A stretch of 64,000 nt of DNA from Catonia carolina (Eukaryota > Arthropoda > Insecta > Hemiptera > Achilidae). Under the pieces are notes generated by a model. That model ran no database searches. It had not been told where the DNA came from and saw only the letters and a list, made by a program, of their open reading frames with translations. The position numbers and the translations under genes are program-made. This document shows positions 22,038 through 33,265 of this stretch, in pieces (position 1 is the first letter of the stretch; each line of letters begins with the position of its first letter). The DNA is taken from assembly GCA_035578175.1 (NCBI GenBank), contig JAQMRL010000001.1, positions 372,489,720 through 372,553,719 on the forward strand, in the 5' to 3' direction.

Positions 22038-22122
22038 TAATAACTGACCTGACCCAGAATCGAGCTTGGAAACCCTGGCAGAGAAGTCAGTTGTGCTGAC
22101 TACTACACTAAGAGGCCAGCCG
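22038..22122 (-). repeat. SINE head (family B)
   Basis: Minus strand: GGCCTCTTAGTGTAGTAGTC, GCACAACTGACTTC and TCGATTCTGGGTCAGG. It retains the head and B box only. Confidence 0.65.
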
Positions 22123-22473
22123 TATTATTTAAGGGAAGTTGGAAGTCCGAAAATTCATTTTTGGACTTTTTGTTTTTTTTACATTTTATAATATATTCAA
22201 AATCCTGCGATTAATTCGATATTTTACTATTGTTGTACAAAGTACCGTTCTGTTTTTAATATTTTTTAAAAATTTGTGCTGCAAATAGACTTTTCCCCTG
22301 TGTTTGTGAAATTAATTCGAATTTTTTACTGTAACTTTGGTTAGAATTAAGCTAGCGTAACGATTTTTGTTTTGAATTGTTTATAACTTCCCTTCAGTAC
22401 CTTAGTAGTTATCAAGACAGTCACAGAATTTTGTGATAATGGCCATATCTAAGACCTTACCCGTATCGATACT

Positions 22474-22745
22474 TCTTCTTCAGGTGCCTTCTCCATTACG
22501 AAGGTTGGCTATCATCATGGTCAGTCGCACCTTGTCCACTGCTGCTCTGAACAGGCCATGCGACGAGCAGTTAAACGCTTCTCTCAGGTTTCTTAACCAG
22601 GATATTCGTCTGCGCCCCACCGAGCATTTACCAACGAGTTTCCCTTGAATTATGAGATGCAGAATCTCATATTTAGGCCCCCTCATGATGTGTCCAAGGT
22701 ATGTCAGTTTTCTTATCTTTACGCTCTGCAGGAAGTCCGACACTA
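22474..22745 (-). pseudogene. LINE 3' end (family K) with 11-bp TSD
   Basis: GTATCGATACT flanks the copy at 22463-22473 and 22746-22756. The minus-strand frame is open across the element (stop near 22480) and encodes KIRKLTYLGHIMRG, IIQGKLVGKCSVGRRRISWL, RNLREAF and LFRAAVDKVRLTMMIANLR. These correspond to the LINE C-terminal pattern 'rkLqYlGHimRn ... iqGKieGkRgvGRRriSWLkNLR.W ... lfraAvnkv.iamMIaNiR'. The 3' tail is (GAA)n. Only the last ~85 codons of an ORF2-type protein survive; RT and endonuclease domains are lost. Related ends occur at 27860, 30026, 50225 and 57785. Confidence 0.85.
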
Positions 22746-22756
22746 GTATCGATACT

Positions 22757-23842
22757 AGTGGCTGATATTACTCCATTTGGTGTGATCGCTCCTTTTTTGC
22801 TAGGGTCCGTCGAAACCTGCTCATAAATTTCTATTTCCGTTGTCACAATGTATGCTATTTTCAAGAACAGCTTGCTTCATACTGTATGAAGAAAGTTTGC
22901 TAAAATAATCTTAATGACTATGATCTATGATGCAGTAAGTTAAATTTTTCAGTTTTTGAAATTTCCGAAAAATTCATTTTTTAGCATAAAAGGAACCTTT
23001 TCTCAACCACTCAACCAATTTTGATAAAAATTTCAGGGTAGTTAACCTTCATAAAAATGCACCATTTCAATGAATAATGTGTAAAAACAAATTTCTAAAA
23101 TATTTTACAGATTTAAGTTTTCAAAATTTCATGGGTGTGAAAGGTGAGCCGAATTTATTTTTTTCTTTTTTAAAAATCAAAGTATTACAAAACTGTTACA
23201 TTAAAAATGTATATAAAAGCATAATATTGTTGTAAAAAAATGCGTAATGTTCTAAGCAGTAAGTACAAGCTGAGAAAATGTTCCTTGAGTAAGGATGGTA
23301 AAGTATACGACTCCCGTGTCCCCTTAATTGATATCTACGAAATGCATAACATAATGATTATGACCTTTTCCGCCTACAGGGTAGAAAGATGGTAACTACC
23401 TTAAATTATAAATATTTTTGCGTCATCTAAAAGTTATAATTTTTCAAATTAGTATTGTCCCCTAGAAGAGTAAAGTACAGCGTGTAAACGAGATAAACAT
23501 GAACTAGCTTATTTAATGCACCCCTCTGAGTTTAGTAATTGCGTTTTTGTTTTGGATTTGTTAGTATAGTTTTTGTTTTGTTGTTGCTAGTAATTTGGAT
23601 TTGTTTTACAATACAACAGTACTTGATCCAAAAGGGTACAAAGACACGCGATACACTTGAGAAACTATGTAGTAAGAAACTGTCTGAATACGCCTTGTTT
23701 GCTATACTCGACCCAGAAACAGTTCAAAATCTTGAATAAATAATTTCGCTCACTTAAAATTATTTTTAAAATAATAAAATGTGTTTCTTACCTTTTAATT
23801 TTAATAACCAAAGAATACAAACTTTGCAAACAATCTTTAAAC
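22757..23842. other. Unassigned stretch
   Basis: No gene supported. The 66-codon frame at 23539-23739 begins with a hydrophobic run by chance of T-richness and shows no domain. Confidence 0.35.
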
Positions 23843-23850
23843 AAATATGT

Positions 23851-24042
23851 TTTTTTTTTTTTATTTATTTAACGTCGCATCAACTACAAGGTCATTAGCG
23901 ATGACGTTGGAGTGTAACTGTGCGTAATGAGGATGAAATGATTTTTTCTGACGTATGAAAATATGCCGTGCCTGAGTGGGATTCAAACTCAGGACCGCAT
24001 GATGAGAGGCGAGCACGTTACCAACTACGCCAATGCGGCCGT
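23851..24042 (-). repeat. SINE (family A) with TSD
   Basis: Minus strand, full length: GCATTGGCGTAGTTGG, CTCGCCTCTCATCATGCGG, GGCATATTTTCATACGTC, TTAGCGATGACG on the plus strand for the 3' module, and a poly(T) at 23851-23862. AAATATGT is duplicated at 23843-23850 and 24043-24050. Confidence 0.9.
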
Positions 24043-24123
24043 AAATATGTTTACTTAAACAGATTGAAGATTGTAACCTTCAGTTCTATTCATTTTATTA
24101 TAAAAATTACATTTTCCACTACA

Positions 24124-24822
24124 CAGTTGAACTTATATAACTCGAACGTCTAAAACTCGAATTTTCTATATCTCGAATAAAATTTCAGCCCCTTTAACCT
24201 TCTAATGCATTTACCATGTAAAACGTAATCTATAACTTGAATTCCGCCATTTCTCTAAGGCGAACTATTTATTTGGTTTTTTTTACAAAATTTGTACATA
24301 GTTCTAAAAATAGCAGTTTCGGTCTTTTGAAAAATTTAAGTACAGTGCTGCTTCTTTCATTATAAGAGGATATGTTCAACTATAAAAGGGAACAGACCTT
24401 TGTCATCTGGTCTGAAAGTCATATGGTTTCCTCTGTAACAGACCTAGCAGGCGTAAACCAAAAATGAATTTTTTTGAATCGACGAATCTTTGGTCGACCA
24501 CAGAACAATAGAACCATAGTCGTTAGTACAATGTATTGTATTGAGCATGAACTGCGTAATTTAGGAATACTGTATACAATATGCACAGTACTTAAAACAG
24601 CAGCCAATAGCTAAGCTAAATGCAACGTACAGTACTGTATTACGAAATTACACATGTGCAGTAGGCCTACATATTCCACATCTTGTAGGGTACTGTATTA
24701 GCCTATATGGAATGTTCTGTTTTTTTAATAATTTGCTGTTTTTATTTTTCTATAACTCGAAATTTGTGTAACTTGAATTGTTTCCCCATACTTTGAGGAT
24801 TCGAGTTATAGAAGTTCGACTG
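24124..24822. mobile_element. Tigger/pogo-like MITE
   Basis: The left end CAGTTGAACTTATATAACTCG and the reverse complement of the right end CAGTCGAACTTCTATAACTCG form terminal inverted repeats of about 25 bp; CTCGAAT words recur further in on both sides. A TA follows the right end (24823-24824). Ends of the form CAGTYGAAC.TCTATAACTCGAA are characteristic of pogo/Tigger elements. The 700-bp interior has no transposase, so it is non-autonomous. Confidence 0.75.
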
Positions 24823-24824
24823 TA

Positions 24825-25559
24825 TTACCTGATAAATTTTCTTAAATGAGTTAAAAATTTAAGAACCGGGTGGATTACTGGAGGTACTAGGCTGATGAAC
24901 GAGCTGTAATTATTAAATATTGTTAACTTAAAATTGTGTAAACATAATAAAACCAAAACTTAGTCTGGTAAAGTATATGGGACCGTCCATTGGAAAAAGG
25001 ACATTATCTTCACCCAAGTAAAAAGTGAGGTTATGATTGATTATTACAGAGAATTTAATGCTGAAAACAATGATTTTTTTTTGTTCATCGTTATTAAAAC
25101 AGTTACAGAATTTTGAAAATGAAGTTTAAGAAACACTTTGTTTTCGTGAAATGTAATTAAAGTTGGTTAATATTTTAGTGATAATATTGTTCAATTAATA
25201 TATTTCTATTAGTATTTTTTACTTTCCTTGCATTTGACAGGTCATGTCTTACTTATGTAAAACTTTGTGCTGAATCCAGTGATGTCTTCAAATAATTGAT
25301 ATTTGAAATAGTTAAAATCCTGTAGAAAATATTCTGAGATCATATCAAATGTAAAAATTCACGGACGGGCAAAATAATGAAAAAAATTATTGTAATTATA
25401 ACATACTATAACATAACAAAATTACTAAACATTTTTTTCTTTTAACAAATTGTAATTGAAATAATACTAAGGAAACTAATCTAAAAAAATATATAATGGT
25501 ACTAGAAATATGCCTAAACTAAAAATTTACATTCTAAGAATTTTATTAATTTTCTTGTT
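24825..25559. other. Unassigned AT-rich stretch
   Basis: No element or gene recognised. The words TTCACCCAAGTAAAAAGTG near 25010 have no counterpart I noticed elsewhere. Confidence 0.3.
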
Positions 25560-25567
25560 AAATGTGG

Positions 25568-25801
25568 GGGGGCCTCCGGGCCAGCCCAGTCAGTCAGCTG
25601 GTAGAAAGTCGCTATTATTAGTTAAGTAACACCGGTTGGGCAAGCGACTTTGTATGGTGACCAGCTGACAGCCATCCATGAACAAACTCTACTGGGAGTC
25701 CCTGTTCAAACTCATGCTTAATTCACTTCAAAAATACAGCGATCAAATTGGGTAATTGTCAATAATGTACAGTTCCCAATAACAAATAAAACCTAAAAAA
25801 A
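25568..25801 (+). repeat. Candidate new SINE (family E) with TSD
   Basis: AAATGTGG is present at 25560-25567 and again at 25802-25809 after an A tract. The element starts GGGGGCCTCCGGGCCAGCCC, has an A-box-like AGTCAGCTGGTAGAAAG and a B-box-like CTGTTCAAACTC about 110 bp later, more widely spaced than in a tRNA. It ends CCAATAACAAATAAAACC plus poly(A). It is the only copy seen here. Confidence 0.6.
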
Positions 25802-25809
25802 AAATGTGG

Positions 25810-26869
25810 AGGCACCAATCTTGACTATTTACTTGAAAAGATATTCTCCAGTGCTTTCCTACTTTTTTCATGTTTTGAAGCAGAACTTTTACTGTTTTTT
25901 ACGTATCCAACAGAAAAAGGATCTTAACTTCATTAATAATAAATACATTGGTGAAACTTAGCTCCGTTTTCCCTATTTGACGTACTGTCTATTTTGGGGA
26001 ATTAAATCAGGTTTAAAATTCAAAATAAATTAAATTAGGTTATTTTTATGCGCAAAAAACAATAAGTAATATTTTAAACAGAAAATGTCATTTTTTGACC
26101 TAATTTCAGTTTTTTTGCTATCCTGAAAATTTTGCTTAGTATCAAATTTGCTTAGTATTTTGCTCATTATCATTCATTTCTCAAAATTCGTGAAAAGTCT
26201 TGCATGTTAATGTTGTTTTTTTTTTAATATAGAGGATTTAATTCTATTAAATATAGACAAGCAATCTTAAATATTCAAATAATTTAACCTGATTATATTT
26301 AATATAGTTTCTACAATACGATTTTATTTTAAAATTTTTATAAGTTCTATTCAGCTAGTGATTGATTCGAAGCAGGAGTTATCTTAATCTATCAACCGCA
26401 ATCTAACCTACTTAAGGATCATCTAAATATCTCCAGTAACCTACTATAATGTGCCCTCAAAAATCACTCAAACCGAGAATAATCTGCTTAACATAATTGA
26501 TCTTTATTATTAAAAATTAAATTTTTAACGTTTTAATACTACGCATAAATTTTTTGAATTAGATTCCACTGACGTCATATTTTAAATCTTTAATGTATTC
26601 AATACAAAGTAAATTACGTTTCACTTAAAAGCGCATCATCATTCATCATCAGTAAAACCACCTGCCAGCATAATAATCTTCTCTCCAAAATTCAAACCTT
26701 AGTTATTTCCTCTAAAGTTTTGTTCTCGACAATTCTATTTATTAAGAAACTTATGGAATAAGTAGGCCTACCAAATTAAAGTACTAAATTTCTCATTTAT
26801 CCATGGAAAATTCTACTCTTTAAAATATTAACCATTTGAACTACTAGCTCCAGAAATCTGTATTAAATT
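25810..26869. other. Unassigned AT-rich stretch
   Basis: No supported gene. Short palindromic AT words only. Confidence 0.3.
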
Positions 26870-26997
26870 AACTGGTTTATTGTTTTCCCAATTTCACGTC
26901 ACACTAAAGTTTATCTAGGGATTACTTTAAAAATAGTGATACCGATTTTTACAATTGCACCTGTTTTAAAAGATATAGAAATAATATTTATTGTTCT
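26870..26997 (+). repeat. Dispersed repeat J, interrupted by retroposon F
   Basis: AACTGGTTTATTG, TCACGTCACACTAAAG and AGATATAGAAATAATATTTATTG match the start of the copies at 28915 and 47640. Sequence resembling the rest of J (GGTCCCTTTAGGAGAAATTG) resumes after F near 27500. Confidence 0.5.
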
Positions 26998-27387
26998 CTG
27001 CCCATAACAGACAGGTAGAGTGTCAAATTATTTTCACTCAATCTGTTCGTTGCAGGGCTAAAATAAATATTTATGTTTCTTATCACATGTTCAACCAATT
27101 AAATGACTGAATCATTTAAGAACAGAAGAGGTAGAGGTGTAAAAGACACTAGTCAGAGTTATCTCCTCTGAAAGTAATGAATTTCATTATACAGCCAGAC
27201 CCTGTGGTGAATGAAGTGAAGGTGTCATTTGCAGAGAGAAAATATGTGCTTTTTAGAGGGCTTAGCATGCTGATAAGCGTACGTTCCCATTCAGTGAGGA
27301 AGTCATGGTAAACTACTTCACTCCTCGTTTTACTTAGTAAAACCTCTACAGGCTCAAACCAGCCTTTCAGCTGATGACCTAAACAAC
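26998..27387 (+). repeat. Retroposon F, copy 2 (390 bp, TSD)
   Basis: Flanked by ATTTATTGTTCT (26986-26997) and ATTTATTGCTCT (27388-27399), a 12-bp duplication with one change. Head CTGCCCATAACAGACAGG; internal AACAGAAGAGGTAGAGGTG and AGCCAGACCCTGTGGTG; palindrome GTTTTACTTAGTAAAAC; then CAAACCAG-CCTTTCAG-CTGATGAC and CTAAACAAC at the 3' end. No ORF. Confidence 0.92.
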
Positions 27388-27407
27388 ATTTATTGCTCTA
27401 TTTTTGA

Positions 27408-27452
27408 AGGGTTTACGTCTGACCGTTTTGCAATTTCTACTAATGCAGACCA
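27408..27452 (-). repeat. Solo SINE tail (alternative 3' module)
   Basis: Minus strand: GTCTGCATTAGTAG, AATTGCAAAACGGTCAG and ACGTAAACCC, matching the tail of the SINE at 15929. It sits 20 bp from the 3' end of retroposon F. Confidence 0.5.
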
Positions 27453-27859
27453 TTTATTTATCTAGAGCAGTTACCTTACCCTAGGGTAATTGTAAGGTCC
27501 CTTTAGGAGAAATTGATCGAAATTAGAATAATTTATTTCGCCTAAATATCACTTAACATTCCAATTACAAATTTTTATTTTGTTTCCACATCTTTTGATT
27601 TTTGATTCGCTCAGAACTGTTCTCTCCGGAGACCCGATTGGTGGACTTGTAGCTTCGGAATTTGATTTAGTAATAAATAAAGGATTTATCCATTTAGATC
27701 TTTGATGAGTTGCCTATCCTTTCTTTAACATGCACATTGTTACACCGTTGACCAAATTATTTGGTTCTTTCACTTTTAGAGCCGATTTCTCAACTTTAGG
27801 GTAAAAGAATACCATTCTCTTGCTAACTCATCCAACAAAGACTGTTTACCAACAAGAGT

Positions 27860-28120
27860 TTGATTGTTTATCCCAACAATAGCTCGGATATGCCAGATAT
27901 AGGCAGATGTGCTTTGCTTCAGTGTATTTTGCAGGGGAAGATCTTCGGAGAAAGTGGCCCCGGAAGGAGGAAGGATATCGTAGTTAAAAAAATCTTAGAA
28001 CCTGTTTTAACAAAACCTCCTCATAATTGCGTCGTATTGGTGTGGACAAAGTGAGAATTTCCATAATCATCGCCAACATTCGTAAAAGATTAAACCCTCA
28101 AGAAGAAGAAGAAGAAGAAA
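27860..28120 (+). pseudogene. LINE 3' end (family K)
   Basis: The frame from 27860 encodes LLQCILQGKIFGESGPGRRK, then after a frame change the strand reads VRISIIIANIRKRLNP and a (GAA)n tail at 28098-28120. This is the 'lQgKieGkrgpGRRr ... v.iamiIANiR' block of the same LINE family as 22474. The tail is unusually pure, suggesting the 3' terminus is intact. Confidence 0.7.
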
Positions 28121-28129
28121 TCATTTAGA

Positions 28130-28345
28130 GATTTGTAGTTTTAGAAATTTAGCTCTTCAGGAAGATATAAAATTTGTTTACATTGCTTTAAGATAATCAC
28201 CCCTTTTTTATCCCTCAGATGCAAAAAATCGGATTGTATTCGTTTTAATATATGTTTCGTCCGACCGTTTTACTCATTAAAGTTAATACGAGTCGTATAG
28301 ACGATGAAGGATGATGGATGCAAATGAGTAGGCTAATGAAAAAAT
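28130..28345 (+). repeat. Dispersed repeat J fragment
   Basis: TTTAGCTCTTCAGGAAGATA, TTGCTTTAAGATAATCACCCC and AAAAATCGGATTGTATTCG parallel AGCTCTTCGGGAAAGTATAC, TTGCTTTAGGATAATTATCCCC and GAAATTGGTTGG in the 47640 copy. Confidence 0.5.
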
Positions 28346-28418
28346 CCCAGACATGATCGGTAACCCAACCTGTGACGTAGAAATTAGTTGCGCTGACCAT
28401 TAAACCACGAACCGGCCG
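28320..28418 (-). repeat. SINE (family B), body eroded
   Basis: Minus strand: GGCCGGTTCGTGGTTTAATG, GTCAGCGCAACTAATTTC, GGTTGGGTTACCGATC and GTCTGGGATTTTTTCATTAG. The B box is mutated (GGGTTACC). Confidence 0.65.
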
Positions 28419-28914
28419 TGAAAATTAAATACAGAAGTTTTAATTTCTTTATTTAACCTCCAAGATTTCAATTTTATGAAAATTATAATATTGAGGCACT
28501 TATTTGTTTGAAAACTTAAATAAATACTACCTTTGTTTTCAAAATTGAACTTCGTTATTTGTAATAAATATCAACCTCTGGACGGTTTATTCTTTAAAGG
28601 CATATCCACTGGGAGATACCTTTTCATGATAATTAACTTTTGACCAAATTTATTTACTGTTCTTTAAAAAACAAGCTAGAAATTTGTTCAAAATATACTC
28701 TTAGGAACAAATATGTTGAATTTCAGTTCTCTGTGTGGTCGGTTAGTCAATATATAGAATTAATACTGAGTGATTGAGTCAGTCAGTGAGGGATTTCGCA
28801 TTTATATAAATGCAGACTAGCAATTGCACCCTATATTTATTTGAATTTGTGTATAATTATTTTATCATAGTGTTATATATTAGCAATTTCTACTCTCAGA
28901 AAGTTGTATTGAAT
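28419..28914. other. Unassigned stretch
   Basis: No gene. Near 28765 GAGTGATTGAGTCAGTCAGTG resembles the outer part of repeat J. Confidence 0.3.
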
Positions 28915-29335
28915 AAACTGGTTTATTTCTTTTTCATTTTCACAACCACTTTATTTTTTTAGGTATCAATTTTCAGAATTAAAAATCTTTTGGAAGGTAC
29001 AAAAATATTTCTTACTTTACGGTATTTCCTACTCTTAAAACCCTGCTTCTTAGGCTCAGTGGTCATAATTAAAATTCTTCATTTCTTCTAGGTAGTAAGT
29101 AACTTTCCAGCTTTCACAATTGTAGCACTTTGGGAAGATATAGAGATAATATATATTGTTTTGCAGTCATCATCATCAATTTCTTTTTTACCCCCTAAGC
29201 ACAAGTAATCGACATGACTATAGTTTTCTACTTCTATGGAACGAATTCCAGCTCTATAAGTTGATCGAAAAGTTTAGGGATGAGTGATGAATGAAAGTCC
29301 GTCAGTGAAGTTTTTATATTTATGTTCAAATAAAC
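28915..29335 (+). repeat. Dispersed repeat J
   Basis: ACTGGTTTATTTCTTTTTC, TATCAATTTTCAGAATTAAA, TTTTGGAAGGTAC, CACAATTGTAGCACTTTGGG and AGGGATGAGTGATGAATG follow the same order as at 47640. Non-coding; class unknown. Confidence 0.5.
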
Positions 29336-29411
29336 TCCTATCTACTGTCAAACTCCGATACTAAATCTCAAATTTTAAAAATTTAGCTTATATCTTAAAT
29401 TCGTTAAAAAT

Positions 29412-29696
29412 TTATTTAAAAATTGTCATTCTTTCATACGCTGTAACATATACAAAACGTAATGAGACTACATGAATTTGTGTACTCGACTGCTGTGGGC
29501 ACATTTCAGACGGAGGGAAAATACTGTAACAGTATTCCTCCCTCTCACTAGTGTTACCACCTCCTGGAATGTGTCTCATTGGGAAACGGTCTATAGGACC
29601 CTCCTGACATTGTAGTATTGTGCATTCGTATGCAATATTAGGTTTCTTTCCCCACTGATGACTTTGTGAACGAAATATTTCTCTCCCACAGCACAT
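29412..29696 (-). other. Unassigned 94-codon open frame in GC-richer sequence
   Basis: The frame starts MCCGREIFRSQSHQWGK and contains EREEYCYSIFPPSEMCPQQS. It is less AT-rich than its surroundings and includes an interrupted hairpin at 29513-29544 (AATACTG-TAA-CAGTATT with outer GGG/CCC pairs). I recognise no family, no signal peptide and no flanking splice pattern I would trust. It may be an exon relic, a fragment of an unknown element or chance. Confidence 0.2.
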
Positions 29697-30025
29697 AATT
29701 CATTGTAGATAGCTCCTCTTGTTTCAAGTTTTTTTTAACTTAAAAAAAAATGTCACTAGTAAAATTTTGCATAAAAGCAGTAAAATCATTTTATTTTTTA
29801 ACTATTGTATGTTACATCAGTGAAATTAAGTTTTAGATATTTGGCAACCTTACCACGTAACTAATTTTTTTTAATTCTTTTTTTCGTATTTCAAACAAGA
29901 AATTGCGCACGCACTGCACACGGTTTTATTGCTAGTAGTTGAGCATTGAAAACCAATAACTTATCCTCCTAAAGTTTTATATGCTTATTACTTAAACTTT
30001 ACTAATTTATACACTTTACATTTGT

Positions 30026-30537
30026 ATTGGAAAGACCAGAGGGGTTTTCAATGCAATGGGTTCAGTGTTTCGGAGCCATGACCTGACATTGGGCACCAAA
30101 TTACGGCTCCTCAGATGCTGTGTGTTCTCTGTTCTTCTGTATAGTGTGGAGACTTATACCTTAAACAGGACGACTTCACGCCGGTTTGGAGCTTTTGAAC
30201 TGTGGGTGCATAAGAGAATATTGAGAATTTCGTGGACGTAGAAAGTCACTAATGTTGAAGTTTTGTTGAGAATGAACAAAAAAGTGCCGTCAACTGCAAT
30301 ACCTCGGTCATATTATGAAAAATAAAAAAAATATATGATCTACTGCAGCGCATTCTGCAAGGGAAGATAGAGGGAAAGAGGAATCCTAGTGGAAGAAGAA
30401 TTCCCTGGGTCACTAGTTTGAGGACCTGGTCCAGTAAGAGCTCCACGGAATTGTTCCGGATTTCGAATAATAAGGTCAAAATAGCTATGATGATCGCCAA
30501 TATCGGAACCGGATAGGCACGACAAAAAGAAGAGAAA
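30026..30537 (+). pseudogene. LINE RT C-terminus (family K), longer copy
   Basis: From 30026 the frame reads IGKTRGVFNAMGSVFRSHDL, TLGTKLRLLRCCVFSVLLY, SVETYTLN and ELWVHKRILRISWT, then TAG at 30239, then KVTNVEVLLRMNKK. Further on, other frames give QGKIEGKRN-like, ISWV-like and MIANIG-like segments to a short A/GAA-rich end near 30537. This covers 'iGkaR.aFn.m ... RllrCyvfSvLLYgvE.wTL ... aFElW.yrRiLrISWtdkvtNvEVLrRm', the region right after the RT active site. At least one stop and two frame changes make it dead. Confidence 0.8.
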
Positions 30538-30929
30538 TTTACATTTATCCGTTTCACTCACTTATTTCATTTTTCCCGAAACGTTGGAAATTTACGTACC
30601 CAATTCAACTTTCACAACCATGTGACAGGACATTAAGTTCAAAAATATGGTCATTGAGCTTAGAAAGTTAACTTTTAATTTTACTTTTCATCTCTTCCCG
30701 ATATTAATATATAATCAGGTTTGTAATTTGATTTTTAAATGTAATTTGGTTTCGGTCCGTCATATTTTTAGGTAGCAGGTTATTATATCTGAAAGACAAC
30801 TAAGAGAAAATATCCTTCATAAAGCGCGTTTTTCACTTTGCCTAGAAAGAGCAGATGTTTATTTCTTGTACCATAACAATAGGTACTTTTTTAAAAGTTT
30901 AATTTCTCTTACTCGTTCTTTTCAGAAAC

Positions 30930-31160
30930 GTTTTTAAAACTTACCTCTTGAAATTCACCAAAAATTACCCGACAGATAAAAAACTATTTTATTGTGTTTT
31001 CCGGTTTCACTCCTTACTTTACTTGTAATAGGCACTTGAAGTACATTTATACCGATTTTCAAAGTAACAACTCTTAGGGAAGGTGCAAAAAATAATATTT
31101 TCTCAACTAGGGTAGTTACCCTATGTTATTACTCAGAAGCAAGTAATTTATATTTAAAAT
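30930..31160 (+). repeat. Dispersed repeat J, degraded
   Basis: TATTTTATTGTGTTTTCCGG, TTTCACTCCTTACTTTAC, TATACCGATTTTCAAAG and CTTAGGGAAGGTGCAAAAA run parallel to the 28915 copy. The 3' half is missing. Confidence 0.4.
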
Positions 31161-31164
31161 TGGC

Positions 31165-32282
31165 CTTCAGTAAAATAAATCGCACAGTATCCATAAATTG
31201 ATAACACCCTCTATTTCTTAGAAGGGTGGACTCGTAACTCAATAAAAATGTAAACGAAAACGAATTAACAAACAGAAACTGTTTCGTGTAAAACCGTGAA
31301 GGCCTACGACTAAACCTACCCTTAATTTCAGTTTGCCGGCCAGGGTGTTACTGACGTGACAAACTACAAATCCAAACCACAAATTTGACCGTAATCGGCG
31401 GAATTTGGGAAAAAATCAATGAGATTCATTAAAATCGTTGTAATATTTAAGTTTTAGGATTAGTAAGAGAATATTGTATCTTTTCTTACCGTAAAATCTT
31501 TTAATAAATTAAATTCCATGTACAGTATATTTTAATAAAGAGCGATTCAGGAAAGCATTATTTCATTCAACCGGAAATTCAGTACCCATATTGAATACTA
31601 AATATTCTTACAAATACAACACCAGTATGAAATTTGCACTAAAAATGTTCAAAATTAATCCGTTAAATTTTCAGAATATTCGCTGTGGGAGTACTCAATT
31701 CCTTACAAACCTTTCCTAGTGAGTATCACCAATAAAATGTTAGTAGTTCAGCAGTTTTATACCATTTCTCTGAATCAAATGGATTCGTTTGAACGTTTTA
31801 CGTTTATGGAAAGGTAGTTTTACAATAAGTAATGCACTCGACAAGGGGGAGAGATAGACAGGGAAGTGAAACTGAGTACTTAAGATGTCACGTAGCATTA
31901 CATGATTCATATTATGTGTGTGGCTCAAATGTTTTTCCATCTGTGTACAAAGAAATAATGTTAACCGTTAGTAAAGTTTTTGGTATTGTTTTCTAGAAAG
32001 AGCATTTCATTAAAGTACATTAAATATTAATGCCGTAAAACTAGAATATATGGTGTATTTCATTTTTGTTGTAAATGTTGTAAAAGATAAAATGGACAAT
32101 AATTGACTAAACATCTTTTTCAAGAAAACATGTAAGAGTGAAAATATAATGGATGTAGTACAATAAATTATTCATGAGTCAACAGAAAACCAAATTTTAA
32201 AATCGTTAACTTGTTTTAGACTGTTAATTACAGTTTCCTAACAATAACTTACAACGGGTGAAATTGATTAGAAAATTACTAA
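31165..32282. other. Unassigned AT-rich stretch
   Basis: No supported gene. The 66-codon minus-strand frame at 31740-31940 has no motif. Confidence 0.35.
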
Positions 32283-33265
32283 AACCTCTGTTGTAAAACA
32301 CTCATACATCTTTCTCTTGCCAATGCAAATAATGAACAATATAACCTCATATTAGAAATAAACAAAAAACTAATCTCAAAAAACATAACCTAATTTTAAT
32401 CATGAGTAAATGGTGCAAAATGAAAATCGACCTTAGTTTAGCTTAATAATACGGAAAATCACACTAAACTAATCTCTTCCACACAACTAATCACTAAACT
32501 AATCTAAGCTAATAACTAATAACTAAACTAATCACTAAAATCTCTTTCACACTAAACTAGGCTCTGTAGAGAAAATGCTTGAAATAAAAGTTGTAGATCT
32601 TTTAACTTCCTATAAATTTGATAACATACACTTTTGTTTTAAAATACATACTACGGCCGAAATCTTAAAAAATCCATTTTTTTACAGATTTGTTTGAAAA
32701 AAAAACAGAAAATCACTAATTACTACTAAACTAAGCATTATACAAAGAAATTTTTGAATTAAAGTTGTAGGTTTTTAAATTTTCTACAACTTTGATCTAC
32801 ACTTTTGCCTTAAAATGCATTAAAGCCGCAATCTTAAAAAAACAATTTTTTTTTTCGTGAAAACAGCCTCTCCTAGAATTTCAGCAGACATAGCGCCTAC
32901 CCTATCTTGTAGAGCATAAAAAATGTAGTAAGGCGATTTTTTAAAAAATCGTAGGAGCCGTTTTTGAGAAAATCGCAAAAAAGTGAAAAATTACACGAAT
33001 AAATTATTACTTCTGGTTGACCGATTTTAATGAAATTATTCGTGCTAAGTCCTCTAGTAGTATCTAATTTAAGTTGCAACTTCGTACGATGTTCCGTTCT
33101 TGAGATATTTTGTTCACACACAGACACTCAGACCAGTCATTAAAAACATGTTTTTTGGGTTCAGGGAGTCTGAAAACGTGTACATCCGGTGAAAACTCGA
33201 TTTCGAAAAATTGACATTTATGCAATACTTTCCTTCCTATATATTCATGTAGGTAAGAGAAAGTA
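32283..33265 (-). repeat. Dispersed repeat H (copy 3, most complete)
   Basis: About 980 bp, opposite orientation to copy 1. The left end is ACATCTTTCTCTTGCCAATG; the reverse complement of the right end is GTACTTTCTCTTACCTAC, so the ends are inverted relative to one another. Interior landmarks: AAAGTTGTAGATCTTTTAAC, AGAATTTCAGCAGACATAGC, TGGTTGACCGATTTTAATG, CGATGTTCCGTTCTTGAG, AACATGTTTTTTGGGTTCAG. A local tandem of AACTAATCACTAAAC lies near 32480-32540. The open frame at 32897-33127 is repeat sequence. Confidence 0.7.

Noticed and set aside
30249..30561. Two overlapping minus-strand frames (102 and 73 codons)
   Set aside because: Antisense to the family K LINE C-terminus.
31325..31400. SINE start (GCCGGCCAGGGTGTTACTG)
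   Set aside because: Shares only GCCGGCC with families A and B; nothing after it matches.
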